64,000 nt of DNA, from NCBI RefSeq assembly GCF_029945535.1, contig NZ_JAQSCU010000006.1, positions 1-64,000 of the forward strand, given 5' to 3'. The position numbers and the translations under genes were made by a program. The notes beneath the pieces were generated by a model. The model did not search any database, was not told the origin of the DNA, and saw only the letters and a program-made list of their open reading frames with translations. Positions 33,606-42,175 of the stretch are shown here, piece by piece. This DNA is from Methylotenera sp. GTDB lineage: Bacteria; Pseudomonadota; Gammaproteobacteria; Burkholderiales; Methylophilaceae. The stretch's first letter is position 1; each line of letters opens with the position of its first letter.

Positions 33606-36077
33606 ATGAATCTACAAATAAAAGATGACACAAACATTGCCTTAGGTCTCACCTGGCGTTATGTCTTTGCTTTGACTTTGATCGCTGCGCTATCTACATC
33701 TGCATGGTTTAGCCTTGAACTGATTATATCTAAACAGAAAAGCACTGCCGCCATAGTCAATATAAGTGGACGTCAGCGTATGCTAAGTCAGCGCACGGCG
33801 CTGCTCTCGAATTTATTAGTCCACGTACAAGCAGATCAACGTCCAAAAATTCACCGTAAGTTAAGAGAGAGCATTGAGCTGATGGCTCAATCTCACTTTG
33901 CATTGATACATGGTGACAAACTGTTAGGCTTGCCCTCAACGATGTCAGAAACAGTCAATGCCATGTACTTCAAAGGCGAGAATCCACTGAACACACAAGT
34001 TGATCGTTACATTAAAAACGTTGATGAGTTGCTTGCAGCAGATGATAATAATTTGACAGCTGATAATGCAACCTTAATCCTCATCACGAATACGGCACTG
34101 ACTAGACTAAGCTCGTCTCTAGACAAGATGGTGCATCAGTATCAGCTAGAAGGCGAGGCATCCATAGTCCGGTTGGAAAAAATTGAGACCATCTTATGGA
34201 CATTGACTTTGTTGCTACTGGCGCTTGAGGCGGCGCTTATTTTTTATCCATTTGCAAAATTTACAAAACTAGCAGTTGAAAAATTGCATCAAATAACGCG
34301 TGAATTAAAATTTCATGAAGAGTATCTTGAAACTATTATTGAGCAGCGAACAGTGGAGCTTAGCATTGCGGCTACTGCATTCGAGTCTCATGAAGGTATA
34401 TTAGTAACGGATGCCAATAATGTCATTCTTCGGGCAAACCAAGCATTTTTAAAAATCTCTGGTTATAGCGAAGAAGAAGTGATCGGGCAGTCACCACGAT
34501 TGTTTAGGTCTGGAAAACATGAGGTTGGCTTCTTTGATGCCCTATGGAGCAGTATAAATAATACAGGCATGTGGGAAGGCGAAATATGGAATAAGCGCAA
34601 GAATGGTGAAGTGTATCCGGTACATTTAACTATTACAGCAGTTAAAGCTAACAATGGCAAAGTCACTAACTACGTATCGACACTGACTGACATCACTGTG
34701 AGTAAGGCCGCAAGTGATGAAATTCAGAGGCTTGCATTTTACGACCCACTCACGCAGCTACCAAACCGCCGACTATTGGTTGATCGACTTAATCAGGCGC
34801 TAGCCAACAGTGCACGTAGTGGCCAAAGAGGCGCATTACTATTTCTTGATCTTGATCATTTCAAAACATTGAATGACACGCTGGGTCATGACATAGGTGA
34901 TTTATTATTACAGCAAACTGCTACGAGACTAATGGCTTGCGTGCGAGAAGGTGACACGGTGGCTCGCATAGGTGGCGATGAATTTGTTGTATTTATAGAG
35001 AATTTAAGTGATCAACCATTTGACGCTGCCGCTCAGGCGGAGATGGTAGGTGAGAAAATATTAAATGAATTGAACCTACCGTACCTACTTTCTTCACACC
35101 AATATTTCAACTCTTCAAGCATCGGAATCACGCTATTTAACGGTAGTGAATTAGAGTTGGAAGAGTTGCTCAAGCAAGCCGACATTGCGATGTACCAAGC
35201 TAAAAAAGCGGGTAGAAACACGCTACGTTTCTTCGATCCCAATATGCAAGATGTCATCAATGCGCGTGTCGAGCTAGAGCGAGATTTACGCCAAGCCATT
35301 GAGAGCAATGAATTTCAGCTCTATTATCAATTGCAGGTTGATGGAGATGGCCATTCATTGGGAGCTGAAGCATTGATTCGTTGGAATCAACCTAAACGTG
35401 GCTTGGTAACACCATTCAACTTTATACCGCTAGCAGAAGAAACTGGGTTGATTCTACCTATTGGGCAATGGGTATTAGATGCTGCTTGTGCTCAGCTCAA
35501 AGCTTGGGAACAGAATCCACTTACAGATCATCTTTCTTTATCCATTAATGTCAGTGCTCAGCAGTTCAAACAGGCAGATTTTGTGTCAAAGATACAAGCC
35601 ACAGTTCAACACTATGCAGTTAACCCAAACCTGTTGAAACTCGAACTGACTGAAAGCATGTTGTTAGATAATGTTGAACACATCATTGTCACAATGGTCG
35701 CATTACAGGCCATTGGAATACGTTTTGAATTGGATGATTTTGGAACTGGTTATTCATCTCTTCAATACTTAAAGAAATTGCCATTGCAACAGTTAAAGAT
35801 TGATCAATCATTCATACAAGACATTACTGAGGACAGTAGCGACCAAGCCATTGTTAGAACAATCATTGCTATGGCACGCGGGTTAAACATAGATGTCATT
35901 GCGGAAGGTGTAGAAACAGATAATCAATTAGCATACCTAAGAAATTATGGGTGTAACCATTTCCAAGGCTATTTATTTGGCAGACCTGCGCCAATTAATG
36001 AGTTTGAGACTTTACTTGAAAATAGCCGCCGATCTCCAAGAGATGTCTTTTTAAGGAATTTAGCTAGCAGTAAGTAA
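33606..36077 (+). CDS. Membrane diguanylate cyclase/phosphodiesterase (PilJ-like, PAS, GGDEF, EAL)
   Basis: An 823-residue signalling protein. A transmembrane helix (about 18-38) is followed by a periplasmic PilJ/NarX-type four-helix sensor with the motif NISGRQRMLSQRTALLSN. A second membrane helix (about 195-215), a coiled coil, a PAS domain with PAC (about 250-370), GGDEF (about 385-545) and EAL (about 560-810) come next. The cyclase site RIGGDEF is intact and carries the inhibitory RxxD (REGD) five residues before it. The EAL site is also complete (AEALIRW, NVSAQQF, ELTESML, LDDFGTGYSS, KIDQSF, AEGVET). Both activities are therefore possible. I take ATG 33606 over the TTG one codon before. 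It is monocistronic and could supply or remove c-di-GMP for the adhesin riboswitch. Confidence 0.93.
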   Translation: MNLQIKDDTNIALGLTWRYVFALTLIAALSTSAWFSLELIISKQKSTAAIVNISGRQRMLSQRTALLSNLLVHVQADQRPKIHRKLRESIELMAQSHFALIHGDKLLGLPSTMSETVNAMYFKGENPLNTQVDRYIKNVDELLAADDNNLTADNATLILITNTALTRLSSSLDKMVHQYQLEGEASIVRLEKIETILWTLTLLLLALEAALIFYPFAKFTKLAVEKLHQITRELKFHEEYLETIIEQRTVELSIAATAFESHEGILVTDANNVILRANQAFLKISGYSEEEVIGQSPRLFRSGKHEVGFFDALWSSINNTGMWEGEIWNKRKNGEVYPVHLTITAVKANNGKVTNYVSTLTDITVSKAASDEIQRLAFYDPLTQLPNRRLLVDRLNQALANSARSGQRGALLFLDLDHFKTLNDTLGHDIGDLLLQQTATRLMACVREGDTVARIGGDEFVVFIENLSDQPFDAAAQAEMVGEKILNELNLPYLLSSHQYFNSSSIGITLFNGSELELEELLKQADIAMYQAKKAGRNTLRFFDPNMQDVINARVELERDLRQAIESNEFQLYYQLQVDGDGHSLGAEALIRWNQPKRGLVTPFNFIPLAEETGLILPIGQWVLDAACAQLKAWEQNPLTDHLSLSINVSAQQFKQADFVSKIQATVQHYAVNPNLLKLELTESMLLDNVEHIIVTMVALQAIGIRFELDDFGTGYSSLQYLKKLPLQQLKIDQSFIQDITEDSSDQAIVRTIIAMARGLNIDVIAEGVETDNQLAYLRNYGCNHFQGYLFGRPAPINEFETLLENSRRSPRDVFLRNLASSK

Positions 36078-36208
36078 AATTAAACAAACTGCTTCACTGG
36101 GTCATGAGCTTAGCAGCAGTAGGCTGCGGTAGGTGCTTTTTAACCTCAAAAGAGCTGTGACTCTTAACGCGTATTCACTAATTCATTTTAATAATTGCAT
36201 TCCTAAGC

Positions 36209-36236
36209 ATGACATTTTCTAAATTTTGAGTATAAT
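36209..36236 (+). promoter_or_regulatory. Promoter of tRNA-Thr
   Basis: ATGACA (36209-36214) and the perfect -10 box TATAAT (36231-36236) are separated by 16 bp. The start site should fall about 10 nt before the tRNA. Confidence 0.7.
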
Positions 36237-36252
36237 TCGCTCCCAGCAAAAT

Positions 36253-36328
36253 GCCGGATTAGCTCAGTTGGTAGAGCAGCGCACTTGTAATGCGAAGGTC
36301 GTCAGTTCGATTCCGACATCCGGCACCA
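36253..36328 (+). tRNA. tRNA-Thr (UGU)
   Basis: A full 76-nt cloverleaf: acceptor GCCGGAT pairs with ATCCGGC, the D-arm is AGCTCAGTTGGTAGAGCA, the anticodon loop CTTGTAA contains TGT, and TTCGATTC lies in the T-arm. CCA is encoded. It is a single gene with its own promoter. Confidence 0.97.
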
Positions 36329-36448
36329 GTTTTAAATCTAGAATTTCTCAATTGTAAAAAATCAAGTCTAAGCAATAATGTCTTTATTGCGCCATAATTG
36401 CCTAAGCAAAGCGCCCTCCCCCAAACGGCTTGTATGTCACCGCAGAAA

Positions 36449-36628
36449 CTACGGCACACCAATGACTTTTAAATACTCCTCAAGCGTAATGGCGATATTT
36501 TCAAGTGATGATTTGGCTTTAGCCAAATCATCATCACTTTTTAAATGTAGTTTTTCTAGCAGTGATTTATGCTCTTCAATCGCTTTGATGTGTTCGTTAA
36601 ATTTGTGATCTTTTGAGTCCTTGGTCAT
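36449..36628 (-). CDS. Small acidic/basic helical protein, 59 residues
   Basis: A short frame opened by ATG at 36628 and preceded by GAGGGGAATCATC, a good ribosome binding site. The product is highly charged and helical: MTKDSKDHKFNEHIKAIEEH at the start, a heptad-like KSLLEKLHLKSDDDLAKAK in the middle, and EEYLKVIGVP at the end. No signal or membrane segment is seen. I do not know the family; the composition suggests a short coiled coil. An antisense frame on the plus strand has a low-complexity Ser/Cys-rich product and is judged spurious. Confidence 0.6.
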   Translation of the reverse strand: MTKDSKDHKFNEHIKAIEEHKSLLEKLHLKSDDDLAKAKSSLENIAITLEEYLKVIGVP

Positions 36629-36734
36629 GATGATTCCCCTCTTTTTCTTACCGTTAATTTCAAATTTTCACTATTTCATCATACGCTTTTGCTGATTTAG
36701 CTCAAGGAGCATCAAAGAATAGAATGGGATGCTA

Positions 36735-36810
36735 GTAGGGTAGGTAACTTGTTACCCATGCGGTGGAGTATGGCAAGGTCAATTACGAGTGGGTTCAATA
36801 ACCCACCCTA
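36735..36810. repeat. REP-like element with two inverted repeats
   Basis: GTAGGGTAGGTAACTTGTTACCC (from 36735; arms GGTAAC/GTTACC) and GTGGGTTCAATAACCCAC (36789-36806; arms GTGGGTT/AACCCAC) lie about 30 bp apart, and the outer GTAGGGT can pair with the ACCCTA at the right edge. This is the architecture of a dispersed bacterial repeat. It separates two leftward genes. Confidence 0.65.
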
Positions 36811-36858
36811 TGATTGGCTGGTGTGTTGGTGATTGCTTATTGATGACTATAACTATTG

Positions 36859-37731
36859 CTAAGCCATTAATACTAGTATGCTGCCTGCCATCATGACTAA
36901 GCAGGCGAGTAACTTTTTAATGGTATTTTTTTCGTTAAAGACTTTGTAGCCTGCAAACACTTGTAAAATCATGCCTAGCTGAAACAGTGCTAGTGCGTAA
37001 GCCACCATCATATTGGCGAGTAGTAGCAAAGTAAAGTACTGCATCACAAACACCATTACGCCGATGACAAAAATCGTGCGTAGGTGTTTTCTTGACGCTT
37101 GCAGATTATCTTTCATACCGCCAGTTAGAAATAGCTGGTTGCTTAATAGCACGAGTGCAAAGCCGATGAGTGACCAAAACACCATGGTGGCGAGTGCGCC
37201 GCCGAACATCACCGATTTTTTAAGAAAAATAGTGCCGATGGCGAATAAGAGGATTGAACAAAACCTTGCTTGTACGCCTTGGTCTTTTAACAGATTTAAA
37301 ATGCGATTGCCTTGCAAACCGCCTGTGGCTGGTGTTAAAAAATAACTGCCAGCTATGATCACCAAAACGCCGATTAAACCTTGCAAGCTAGGTATTTCAT
37401 TTAGAAAGACGATGGCTAACAGCATGGATGCAACGACTTTGTAGGCGTTAAGCGGGCCAAAGACTGAAAGCTCGGTTTTAGAGAGTGATATCACTAGAAA
37501 CATCCATCCGCCTACATCAAACAGTGATGCGAGAAACGCATTGAGCCAGAACGCATTACTTAATTGACCGATTTCAATCACGCCCAATAGCGAGGCGGCG
37601 AATAAACTTAAAACAAAATAAGTGGCGGCGACAATAAAGAATGGATGCAAGCCTTGCTGCGATAACTTTTTTTGATAAATGTTAGAGCCTAATGAAAATA
37701 TTAAACGGCCAAAAATGTAAACGAATTCCAC
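36859..37731 (-). CDS. EamA/DMT-family membrane transporter
   Basis: A 290-residue inner-membrane protein with about ten hydrophobic helices in two EamA-like halves (about 1-135 and 150-290). Features typical of the drug/metabolite transporter superfamily include the first-half end AIVFLNEIPSLQGLIGVLVIIAG and the second-half counterpart FNEKNTIKKLLACLVMMAGS. The substrate is unknown; relatives export metabolites or amino acids. It stands alone between a REP-like element and a tRNA gene. Confidence 0.85.
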   Translation of the reverse strand: MEFVYIFGRLIFSLGSNIYQKKLSQQGLHPFFIVAATYFVLSLFAASLLGVIEIGQLSNAFWLNAFLASLFDVGGWMFLVISLSKTELSVFGPLNAYKVVASMLLAIVFLNEIPSLQGLIGVLVIIAGSYFLTPATGGLQGNRILNLLKDQGVQARFCSILLFAIGTIFLKKSVMFGGALATMVFWSLIGFALVLLSNQLFLTGGMKDNLQASRKHLRTIFVIGVMVFVMQYFTLLLLANMMVAYALALFQLGMILQVFAGYKVFNEKNTIKKLLACLVMMAGSILVLMA

Positions 37732-37893
37732 TGTAATGAATGTGCCTGGCGCTGTGTACGAGGCTCAATTTTAACCGTTAATGGAGAAAAGGCTTAGTTT
37801 TGATTGCTGTTAAATACATTGATTGCAATAGTACGTTCGTTGAATGCTCGTCATAATTTTTTTAAATTAAATTCGTGAATTAAATACACGGCC

Positions 37894-37922
37894 TTGACGG
37901 AAACGGCCGTTCTCAGTATAGT
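37894..37922 (+). promoter_or_regulatory. Promoter of tRNA-Pro
   Basis: TTGACG (37894-37899) and TATAGT (37917-37922) are 17 bp apart, 9 nt before the tRNA. Confidence 0.8.
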
Positions 37923-37931
37923 GCCGGCCTT

Positions 37932-38008
37932 CGGCGTGTAGCGTAGCCTGGTAGCGCGCCTGCTTTGGGAGCAGGATGTCGGGAGTTCGAATCTCTCCAC
38001 GCCGACCA
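37932..38008 (+). tRNA. tRNA-Pro (UGG)
   Basis: A 77-nt cloverleaf: acceptor CGGCGTG pairs with CACGCCG, the D-arm is GCGTAGCCTGGTAGCGC, the anticodon loop CTTTGGGA contains TGG, and TTCGAATC lies in the T-arm. CCA is encoded. A consensus-like promoter precedes it and a strong terminator follows. Confidence 0.97.
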
Positions 38009-38048
38009 GATTTAAATAGATTTATCTAATTGGTGGCAAACCCCAATT

Positions 38049-38080
38049 AACAAAAAAGGAGCTTCGGCTCCTTTTTTGTT
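38049..38080. terminator. Bidirectional intrinsic terminator
   Basis: AACAAAAAAGGAGC and GCTCCTTTTTTGTT form a perfect 14-bp stem closed by the stable loop TTCG. The A- and T-tracts within the stem let it work in both directions, ending tRNA-Pro from the left and the 2H phosphoesterase gene from the right. Confidence 0.9.
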
Positions 38081-38087
38081 GGTGCGG

Positions 38088-38795
38088 CTAGATGGCGTCT
38101 TTTAAGGCAAACGGCGGCGTTTTATGCCATTGAATTTTCGCCTGCTCAAAATCATAATCTGCAATGGTGCGCAATACGCCACCAATTTCAGCAGGGTTAT
38201 AGCTCATTAAGCTGATTTTGTTCACTGAATAGCGAGTTATGTCGAGCTTAGTAAAACTAGCTAGCTTTAAGCTGACCTCACTACTTAGCCAGGCGTCGGC
38301 ATAAAGACCAACGGTGATATGCGGAATGTATTGATCATGTTGATTTCGCGGCATGTCTAAGTTGAGGCATTCATGTAGAGCGGCAATGCTATTGTGAGCG
38401 TCTTTAACGTGGAAAAATGGTACTGAAGAGAAACTGGCTAATGCATCTATTTCAATTTCAAATGGCTTTAAGTTTAATCGGGTTAGATTTGCCAGCTGTG
38501 CTTCAAGCAAGCTTGCTCCAAAATCGTCAGTCTGCTTAACTTCATCACTTAAAAAACCGCATACACATAGCGTGATATGTGGTTTACGAGCATAGTTTTC
38601 TAAAAGTAACCCAGCGAGATGCTGCTCAGCCGCAAACACTTGCTGACGTATTTCTGGCGTATCTACATCGATTGCCCAAATGGCATAGTGAGGCCTGCCC
38701 ATGTGCCATTCGTGAAAGTCTCGATTGACGTTTTTGATAGTGTGGCGGCGCTTGGTGAAGTTAGTACGCGCATAAGCATGATCATTCATATCCAT
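38088..38795 (-). CDS. 2H phosphoesterase (2'-5' RNA ligase-like) protein
   Basis: A 235-residue protein with the paired His-x-Thr motifs of the 2H superfamily: KPHITLCVCG (about residues 71-80) and YIPHITVGLY (about 155-164). The family includes 2'-5' RNA ligase/cyclic phosphodiesterase ThpR and AKAP-like proteins, acting on 2',3'-cyclic or 2'-5' linkages. Both motifs are intact, so activity is likely; the substrate is not known. About 35 extra N-terminal residues precede the domain, and an internal Met at position 32 could be an alternative start. Confidence 0.82.
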   Translation of the reverse strand: MDMNDHAYARTNFTKRRHTIKNVNRDFHEWHMGRPHYAIWAIDVDTPEIRQQVFAAEQHLAGLLLENYARKPHITLCVCGFLSDEVKQTDDFGASLLEAQLANLTRLNLKPFEIEIDALASFSSVPFFHVKDAHNSIAALHECLNLDMPRNQHDQYIPHITVGLYADAWLSSEVSLKLASFTKLDITRYSVNKISLMSYNPAEIGGVLRTIADYDFEQAKIQWHKTPPFALKDAI

Positions 38796-39051
38796 TGGGT
38801 TTAGTTCAATATGGTTCTGTTTAATACAGCTCTGTTTAACATGGCTTTTTGATAGTAATATCTAGGATTCGCACTGTCTATGCCCTGTCTCTATGCCCAG
38901 GATATTAAAATAAGTGGCTGATAATACGTAATTGTAAATTGCAACTGATAGAATTATCCATAAATCGTGTTTTTCAGCGAAATTTACCAGTTTTAAATGA
39001 CACGTGATTCACTGAATAAATATTTCCCTTCTAAGTAAAGCCAATTCAACA

Positions 39052-39492
39052 ATGATGATTGCTAATATCTCCGATATTCACGCTGTTTCTGAAGCCATAC
39101 GCGACGCTGTGGCGCCCGTATTTCTACTCACAGGGATAGGTTCTATTCTCGGCGTATTGATTGGCCGTTTAGGGCGTTCTATAGACCGTGCGCGGTTGTT
39201 AAATGATATGCCGCGCGAGAAGCGCGAAAAATTTAGTCATGAGTTCAAGATTGTTATAAAACGCACCAAATGGCTGAGGCGAGCAATTGGCCTAGCAACG
39301 CTGGCGGCCTTGTGTGTGTGCGTTTCTATTGCAACTTTATTTATTTCAGTTGAAACCGGTTTTAAAATGCCGCATGTAGTGTTGCTGGCGTTCATTTCGT
39401 CGATGTTTTCGGTGATTTTGGCATTGCTATGCTTTTTGCGCGAGATTGTACTGGCTTCGCGTGAAGTGATTGTGTCATTCAATCATGATTAA
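39052..39492 (+). CDS. DUF2721 membrane protein
   Basis: A 146-residue protein matching DUF2721: an N-terminal membrane helix APVFLLTGIGSILGVLIGRL, a basic cytoplasmic section RSIDRARLLND with a charged helix, and two more membrane helices (about 80-105 and 110-132). The family is widespread with no known function. The start is the first of two adjacent ATG codons. It converges on pilU with a shared terminator between them. Confidence 0.85.
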   Translation: MMIANISDIHAVSEAIRDAVAPVFLLTGIGSILGVLIGRLGRSIDRARLLNDMPREKREKFSHEFKIVIKRTKWLRRAIGLATLAALCVCVSIATLFISVETGFKMPHVVLLAFISSMFSVILALLCFLREIVLASREVIVSFNHD

Positions 39493-39518
39493 ATGGCGGG
39501 CAAATATACCCGCCGTTT
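39491..39518. terminator. Bidirectional terminator between DUF2721 gene and pilU
   Basis: AAATGGCGGG and CCCGCCGTTT form a 10-bp stem (one G-T pair) with an 8-nt loop. A and T tails on each side and the position between converging genes support termination both ways. Confidence 0.7.
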
Positions 39519-39521
39519 AAA

Positions 39522-40688
39522 TTATATTCCTGCCTGAGCTTCTGCTTCTTTTTCCTCTTTAGGTTCTTCATGCAAGGCGAACGTGCTGGTGGATTTAGCG
39601 CCAGCATTTTTACCTTTGAGTTTAAAGCGCAAACGTAATTCGGTGAGTGAGTCTGCATTTCTTAAAGCATCTTCTTCAGAAATAACGCCATCTTCACAGA
39701 GCTGGAACAAGGCTTGGTCGAATGTTTGCATGCCTTGTTCGGTTGATTTAGCCATAATTTCTTTCACCATGCCTGTTTCGCCTCTTAAAATAAGGTCTGA
39801 AATCAAGGGTGAGTTAAGCAGAATCTCAACCGCGGCACTGCGCCCACCACCGACTTTTGAAACTAATCGTTGGGACACAAACGCTCGTAGATTCAACGAT
39901 AAATCCATATGCAATTGCGCATGACGTTCTTCAGGGAAGAAGTTAATGATGCGATCAAGCGCTTGATTGGCGCTATTGGCATGCAAGGTTGCCATGCAAA
40001 GATGTCCGGTTTCCGCAAAGGCTAGCGCGAACTCCATGGTTTCTCTGTCACGAATCTCGCCAATCAAAATAACATCAGGCGCTTGGCGTAATGTATTTTT
40101 CAGCGCATTAAACCAGCCGTTAGTGTCACGCCCTACTTCGCGGTGAGTGACCAAACAGTTTTTGCTTTGATGTACATATTCCACAGGGTCTTCTACCGTG
40201 ATGATATGACCGAAGCTGTGCTCATTGCGGTAGTCAATCAGCGCAGCCAGTGTGGTAGATTTGCCCGAGCCTGTACCGCCAACCAAAATCACCAAACCGC
40301 GCTTAGTCATCATCACTTCTTTGAGTACTTTAGGTAAGCCTAGATCTTCAAAGTTAGGTATTTTTGTGGTGATGGTTCGCAACACCATGCCTATTTTTTC
40401 TTGCTGTAAAAACACATTCACCCGAAAACGTCCAATTTCTTTGGGCCAGATTGCAAAGTTGCATTCTTTTTCTACCGCAAACTCGGCTTTTTGCTTGTCA
40501 TTCATAATGGCATCAGCAAAGGCTTTGGTGAGTTCACCTGTGAGCTTTTGCTGCGTGACGGGCGTCATTTTGCCATCTATTTTCATGGCTGGTGGAAAAT
40601 CTGCTGAGATGAATAAGTCTGACGCTTTTTTGTCCAACATGGCACGTAAAAGATTGTGCATGTAAGCCTGCGCTTGTTCGTTTGTCAT
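39522..40688 (-). CDS. pilU: Type IV pilus retraction ATPase PilU
   Basis: A 388-residue hexameric ATPase of the PilT/PilU group that powers pilus retraction. It shows the N-terminal PAS-like domain (KKASDLFISADFPPAMKIDG), Walker A GGTGSGKSTT, the Asp box ITVEDPVEY, Walker B PDVILIGEIRDRETMEFAL and the His box HLCMATLHANSA. The long Glu/Lys/Ala-rich C-terminus (about 365-388) and overall length favour PilU over PilT. I choose ATG 40688; a TTG at 40703 would add five residues, and neither has a strong ribosome binding site. pilU commonly sits beside pilT, but here no pilT is in view. Confidence 0.88.
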   Translation of the reverse strand: MTNEQAQAYMHNLLRAMLDKKASDLFISADFPPAMKIDGKMTPVTQQKLTGELTKAFADAIMNDKQKAEFAVEKECNFAIWPKEIGRFRVNVFLQQEKIGMVLRTITTKIPNFEDLGLPKVLKEVMMTKRGLVILVGGTGSGKSTTLAALIDYRNEHSFGHIITVEDPVEYVHQSKNCLVTHREVGRDTNGWFNALKNTLRQAPDVILIGEIRDRETMEFALAFAETGHLCMATLHANSANQALDRIINFFPEERHAQLHMDLSLNLRAFVSQRLVSKVGGGRSAAVEILLNSPLISDLILRGETGMVKEIMAKSTEQGMQTFDQALFQLCEDGVISEEDALRNADSLTELRLRFKLKGKNAGAKSTSTFALHEEPKEEKEAEAQAGI

Positions 40689-40882
40689 GTTTTCAACTGC
40701 CAAAAATAGGGTTATAAGGGTTGGTTAATTGTTATTATTGCATGGAATGTGTGACATTGATGCGTAACTTCTAATGAAAACATATGCGCCACGACCCTCA
40801 TAGATGTTGGCTTGCAAGCCATCTGTTTTAGGCTGTATGATGCGCTAGCAGCTTTAATTTTCAACCTGAGTAAAAACCAGCC

Positions 40883-41164
40883 ATGTTCACTATCCCTTCC
40901 ATGTGGAATATTATTATTTCTACCATCGTGTTCGTGATTGCGGCATGGTATCTCCATCGCTTGTTAGATGAGCATGGCATGCCCAAAGGCATGACGCGTG
41001 GATTATTGGTGTTTGTGTTGGCTTATGTGGTTTCTTGGGCATCTGGCGAACTGGTAGATTGGTCGCGCGAGAAAATGTTTGGCCCTGAGCCAGTGTCAGA
41101 AACACAAAAAAATCTAAATGAGGCGCTTGATGTGTTAAAGGCGAACGGCATTACTGCACCTTGA
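40883..41164 (+). CDS. Hypothetical small membrane protein, 93 residues
   Basis: An unrecognised protein with two probable membrane helices (IIISTIVFVIAAWYL, about 10-24; GLLVFVLAYVVSWASG, about 40-55) joined by a charged turn, and a cytoplasmic helical tail (PVSETQKNLNEALDVLKANG). It begins at ATG 40883 and reads away from pilU. No known motif is seen. It is a plausible real gene from its length, start and amphipathic layout. Confidence 0.65.
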   Translation: MFTIPSMWNIIISTIVFVIAAWYLHRLLDEHGMPKGMTRGLLVFVLAYVVSWASGELVDWSREKMFGPEPVSETQKNLNEALDVLKANGITAP

Positions 41165-41265
41165 GGCTGCAAGTTAGCTTGCAAGCTAAATTCGAGCGAA
41201 ATTCCGAACTAAGAATGTGAAATATTATAGAAATTGCAAAATATTCTAATATTATTCAATCATGC

Positions 41266-41295
41266 TTGGAAAATTTCCTAAATTTCATGTAATAT
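41266..41295 (+). promoter_or_regulatory. Promoter of tRNA-Val
   Basis: TTGGAA (41266-41271) and TAATAT (41290-41295) are 18 bp apart, about 20 nt before the tRNA. The downstream tRNA-Asp may share this transcript. Confidence 0.6.
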
Positions 41296-41316
41296 GCGCA
41301 CCTCGTTAGTCAGGCA

Positions 41317-41392
41317 GGGTGCTTAGCTCAGTTGGTAGAGCGTCGCCCTTACAAGGCGAATGTCAGCGGTTCGACCCCGTTAGCACCCACCA
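41317..41392 (+). tRNA. tRNA-Val (UAC)
   Basis: A 76-nt cloverleaf: acceptor GGGTGCT pairs with AGCACCC, the D-arm is AGCTCAGTTGGTAGAGC, the anticodon loop CTTACAA contains TAC, and GGTTCGACCCC is the T-arm. CCA is encoded. It lies 128 bp before tRNA-Asp. Confidence 0.97.
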
Positions 41393-41520
41393 AATAACAC
41401 AAAAATGTGACTAAGCCGTTCCTAATTTTAAATTTGAGAGTGCTGGTATTTTGAGCACTCTTTTATTTTGTTGAAAATAAGAGCGCATTAATTAAATATT
41501 GTTGATATATAAAGTTTTAT

Positions 41521-41597
41521 GGAGTGGTAGTTCAGTTGGTTAGAATACCTGCCTGTCACGCAGGGGGTCGCGGGTTCGAGTCCCGTCCGCTCCGCCA
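41521..41597 (+). tRNA. tRNA-Asp (GUC)
   Basis: A 77-nt cloverleaf: acceptor GGAGTGG pairs with CCGCTCC, the anticodon loop CTGTCAC contains GTC, GGGTTCGAGTCCC is the T-arm, and discriminator G is followed by CCA. A strong terminator starts 3 nt after it. Confidence 0.97.
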
Positions 41598-41600
41598 ATT

Positions 41601-41638
41601 AAAAAGCCCTACAAGCTAAATGCTTGTAGGGCTTTTTT
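41601..41638. terminator. Intrinsic terminator after tRNA-Asp
   Basis: AAAAAGCCCTACAAGC and GCTTGTAGGGCTTTTT form a perfect stem of about 16 bp with loop TAAAT and a T-tract. It also has an A-tract on the left, so it can end the leftward gene at 41653-41889 as well. Confidence 0.93.
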
Positions 41639-41652
41639 CTTTTCTGCAGAGA

Positions 41653-41889
41653 TTACTTTTTAGCCGGTAATTTAGCAGCAGTACCTGTGCTACCAGCCGC
41701 ACCTGTTTTTGTAGGAGCGGCAGCGGCTTTTTCTGGATGAGCAACTTTAACACCAACATCTGAGCGCATATGTGCTGAGGTAACAACGCCAGTGTCAGTC
41801 GGGCAACCGCCCATCACAGTATTGCATTGGTAAGCAAATGCTGTTTGTGAAGAAAGTGCTAGCGCTAAGACGATGATGTTAAGCTTCAT
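41653..41889 (-). CDS. Small secreted Ala/Lys/Pro-rich protein, 78 residues
   Basis: An unrecognised periplasmic protein. The signal peptide MKLNIIVLALALSSQTAFA is followed by a short mature part with a Cys pair (QCNTVMGGCPTD) and a low-complexity Ala/Thr/Lys/Pro tail. The start at 41889 is chosen because it opens a standard signal peptide and has GGGG upstream; a start at 41907 would add six residues. Mature length is only about 58 residues. Confidence 0.7.
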   Translation of the reverse strand: MKLNIIVLALALSSQTAFAYQCNTVMGGCPTDTGVVTSAHMRSDVGVKVAHPEKAAAAPTKTGAAGSTGTAAKLPAKK

Positions 41890-42175
41890 AATAAACCCCA
41901 TATTCAAAAAATTTAAAGATGATAAGTAAGATACGCGGATTATTTCATATTTTTTTAACTTTGTTTGTCATTATTTGTAATTGATTATTTCATTTTGTAT
42001 CTGCTTACGCAGTCTTATCTATATGTTCTTGCTCTGTTATTTGACATTGAAGGCTAGTTAATCGCGCGCTACTTTGCTGGTATGTACTTGTGTGAATCTG
42101 GCACACCGCAGCTTAGTTATTAAGCGTACTATTACTCAGACTGATATTTTTCAGCTGTGATAGTCTAAGGTAAAG

